Assembly: GCF_023520895.1 (NCBI RefSeq)
Contig: NZ_CP026029.1
Location: forward strand, 620,001 to 684,000
Direction: 5' to 3'
Length of the DNA: 64,000 nt
Source of the DNA: Paenibacillus sp. PK3_47
GTDB lineage: Bacteria > Bacillota > Bacilli > Paenibacillales > Paenibacillaceae
Position 1 is the first letter of the stretch; every line of letters begins with the position of its first letter. Under the pieces are notes generated by a model. That model was not told where the DNA came from. It saw only the letters and a list, made by a program, of their open reading frames with translations, and ran no database searches. A program made the position numbers and the translations under genes. Of this stretch, positions 62,455-64,000 are shown piece after piece.

Positions 62455-63222
62455 TTAGCCAAAGCTGCCGCCCAGAGGCGCAGCAGCCTGCAAGCCTGCA
62501 GGCGGATCACTCCGCATAATGCGCTGAATCAATGTCCGGGAGGCAGCCGAGCCCAGCCGGTACACAGCATGGTCCGTGCTGCCTGCCGCCAAGGACGGCA
62601 ACTCCTGCAGTTCCTGGAGTTCCGGCACCGACGGCAGGTTCGGCGGCTTACACAGCTCCGGCAGCCCAATCAGTTTCGTCAGCTCCGGCATACCGGATAA
62701 CTCCGGCAGCTCAGCTAACCCCGCCAGCCCAGTTAGATCTTGCAGCTCCAACTCCTCTTTCCCGCTCCGTCCGATCTGAATAAACGGGTACCCGCCGTCC
62801 TCCAAAAAGTCGACAACGGCCTTCTCCCTGCCGGTGGACAGGACAATTGCACCGTCAGCCTGCCGTCCCCTAAGCAGACGGGAGACCGCCTCCAGCTTCT
62901 CCTGCTCCCCGTCCCCTGTGCCGACGAGAAGGTCAAAACCCAGCAGGCTTGCCCCCGTAACCACGCCGCGGATCAGCTCCATCATGAACAGGCTGCCGAA
63001 CCATTTCTCCGCCGGCTGCGGCAGCAGGATGCAGATACTGCCTGCTCTGCTCCTCACCAGATTTTTGGCAATAATGTTCGGCGTATATCCCATGTCTTCC
63101 ATAGCTTTTTTAACTCTGCGGGAGGTTTCTTCCCTGACGTTCGGATAGCCCGAGATGACCCGGGACACTGTAGAGCTGGAGACTCCCGCCCGGCGGGCTA
63201 CATGTTTAATTGTAACGGTCAT
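62455..63222 (-). CDS. Aberrant LacI-family regulator with Leu-rich insert
   Basis: A 255-residue protein. Residues 1-60 are a normal LacI DNA-binding domain (IKHVARRAGVSSSTVSRVISG), and 60-150 the first part of the effector domain (SICILLPQPAEKWFGSLFMM). Then follows a low-complexity stretch of about 60 residues with repeated PEL, GL and EL units (LAGLAELPELSGMPELTKL), and finally a segment like the usual LacI C-terminus (YRLGSAASRTLIQRIM ... GSFG). About 120 residues of the effector domain are missing, so sugar sensing is probably lost. ATG 63222 follows AAAGGGGA. It may be a degenerating or rearranged gene. Confidence 0.72.
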   Translation of the reverse strand: MTVTIKHVARRAGVSSSTVSRVISGYPNVREETSRRVKKAMEDMGYTPNIIAKNLVRSRAGSICILLPQPAEKWFGSLFMMELIRGVVTGASLLGFDLLVGTGDGEQEKLEAVSRLLRGRQADGAIVLSTGREKAVVDFLEDGGYPFIQIGRSGKEELELQDLTGLAGLAELPELSGMPELTKLIGLPELCKPPNLPSVPELQELQELPSLAAGSTDHAVYRLGSAASRTLIQRIMRSDPPAGLQAAAPLGGSFG

Positions 63223-63268
63223 CGCGCAGAAGTCCCCTTTCTCCAGGATTGACATCCACAGCCCTTGC

Positions 63269-64000
63269 TTACTTCACATCCATATAACGCCCGTACGCAT
63301 CCGTGCGGATTTTGATCAGCTTTTCAAGACCCATGTCGTTCAGCTGCTTCACATAGGCATCCCAGCCTGCATCAATATTTCCTTTAGTAATAAACTGGGC
63401 GCGCATTGTGTTCACATAGGTATCAATATCCGTGGTCAGCGTAGGCAGCTCCTCGAATTCTTCCGCTGTGTACATCACATTAGGGAACGGCGTAGTGACG
63501 AATTCACTGCCCAGCTTATCCAGCTGCAGCTTCAGCCCGTCTCCGCTCTTCTCGCTGAGGACAATTTTCTCTTCAAAGGCAGGACTCACATATTTCGGAC
63601 CGAAATCACGCAGTGACTGGTCCCAGTACCAGGCATCCGCACTTGTTCCGGCCGGCGGGTCCATCAGGCTGTAGGTGCCGTCGTCGTTCTTCTGGATAAC
63701 GGTGCCGATCGCGCCCCAGAAATTCTGGATGCTGGCTTCATTCGTATAGAACTCGTCAGCCCAGCGTGCGGCAACCTCCGGATATTTGGTCGACGTTGTA
63801 ATCAGCAGCTCGTTGCGGTTCAGGTTCATCCCGATCGGATTGCCGATCGTGTAGCGTTTGCCATCCGGTCCGGCAATCGGCGGAATGGTCACATACTGGT
63901 CACTCCATTTGCCGAACACGGCATCCGGGGTCCACTGGTACGTGAAGCCTACAATCGGCGCGTCCGGATTCTGGAACTTGGCAGATCTCATCGTTTCATC
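63269..64000 (-). CDS. ABC solute-binding protein, C-terminal part (runs off the window)
   Basis: The last 243 or so residues of a large LplA/YtcQ-type solute-binding protein; the gene continues beyond the right edge, because the reading frame stays open through the final base. Landmarks are YTIGNPIGMNLNRNELLITT, RWADEFYTNEASIQNFWGAI and the C-terminal GWDAYVKQLNDMGLEKLIKI. It lies 46 bp upstream of the LacI-like gene and probably supplies sugar to the two permeases encoded further on. The signal peptide is outside the window. Confidence 0.85.
   Translation of the reverse strand, partial: DETMRSAKFQNPDAPIVGFTYQWTPDAVFGKWSDQYVTIPPIAGPDGKRYTIGNPIGMNLNRNELLITTSTKYPEVAARWADEFYTNEASIQNFWGAIGTVIQKNDDGTYSLMDPPAGTSADAWYWDQSLRDFGPKYVSPAFEEKIVLSEKSGDGLKLQLDKLGSEFVTTPFPNVMYTAEEFEELPTLTTDIDTYVNTMRAQFITKGNIDAGWDAYVKQLNDMGLEKLIKIRTDAYGRYMDVK

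Overview
The window reads as chromosomal DNA of a Paenibacillus-type Firmicute. Strong AGGAGG-like ribosome binding sites, GTG and TTG starts, cre-like (CcpA) sites, YesM/YesN-type two-component systems beside LplB/LplC-type ABC importers, and many intracellular glycosidases all point that way. No rRNA, tRNA, CRISPR or prophage genes were seen. A few minus-strand codons may begin at the left edge (an extended AAAGGAG with a possible TTG near position 8), but too little is present to call a gene.

Region 1 (1-13000): an old yellow enzyme (namA) with a MarR regulator, a SemiSWEET-like PQ-loop protein, a BceRS-type two-component pair without its transporter, a decayed IS1182-family element, an AIM24/TIGR00266 protein, a YitT membrane protein with a long structured-looking leader, a Crp/Fnr regulator, and the fructose operon fruR-fruK-fruA with paired DeoR-type operators and a cre-like site inside the promoter spacer. 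Region 2 (12700-25600): housekeeping and stress genes (GSP17M-like protein, AI-2E transporter, ung, viroplasmin-RNase HI, manganese catalase, two lipoproteins of which one is frameshifted), then a GNAT/DUF5071/AlkC-like operon and an ABC exporter.

Region 3 (25600-34200) is a pectin and hexuronate block: a pectinesterase divergent from a LacI regulator, then uxaB-uxaA-uxaC, a rhamnogalacturonan-type acetylesterase and a TIM-barrel isomerase. A 14-bp sequence, TTAACGTGTGCATT, occurs both between the divergent promoters and upstream of uxaB, so the LacI protein probably controls both. Next come nadE, a MarR-MFS drug-efflux pair, and Region 4 (39400-49800): an oligosaccharide importer (two permeases and a binding protein) with a GH43 galactanase-like enzyme and a clan-A glycosidase, divergent from its YesMN-type sensor and regulator. 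Region 5 (49800-55700) holds a stalk-domain protein, an Rrf2 regulator with a methyltransferase, a large protein of unknown function beside a YrzF-like kinase, and a YbdG-like MscS channel. Region 6 (56000-64000) is a second sugar cluster: GH31, two permeases, GH13, an aberrant LacI protein and the end of a solute-binding protein.

The most unusual feature is a set of intergenic repeats. At least six separate repeat groups, different in sequence, use the same unit length of about 51 bp (exactly 51 in two long arrays with 11 and 7 copies). Several carry a small GGA-N-TCC palindrome. I do not recognise this as a described system, and it is the main thing in the window that deserves follow-up.
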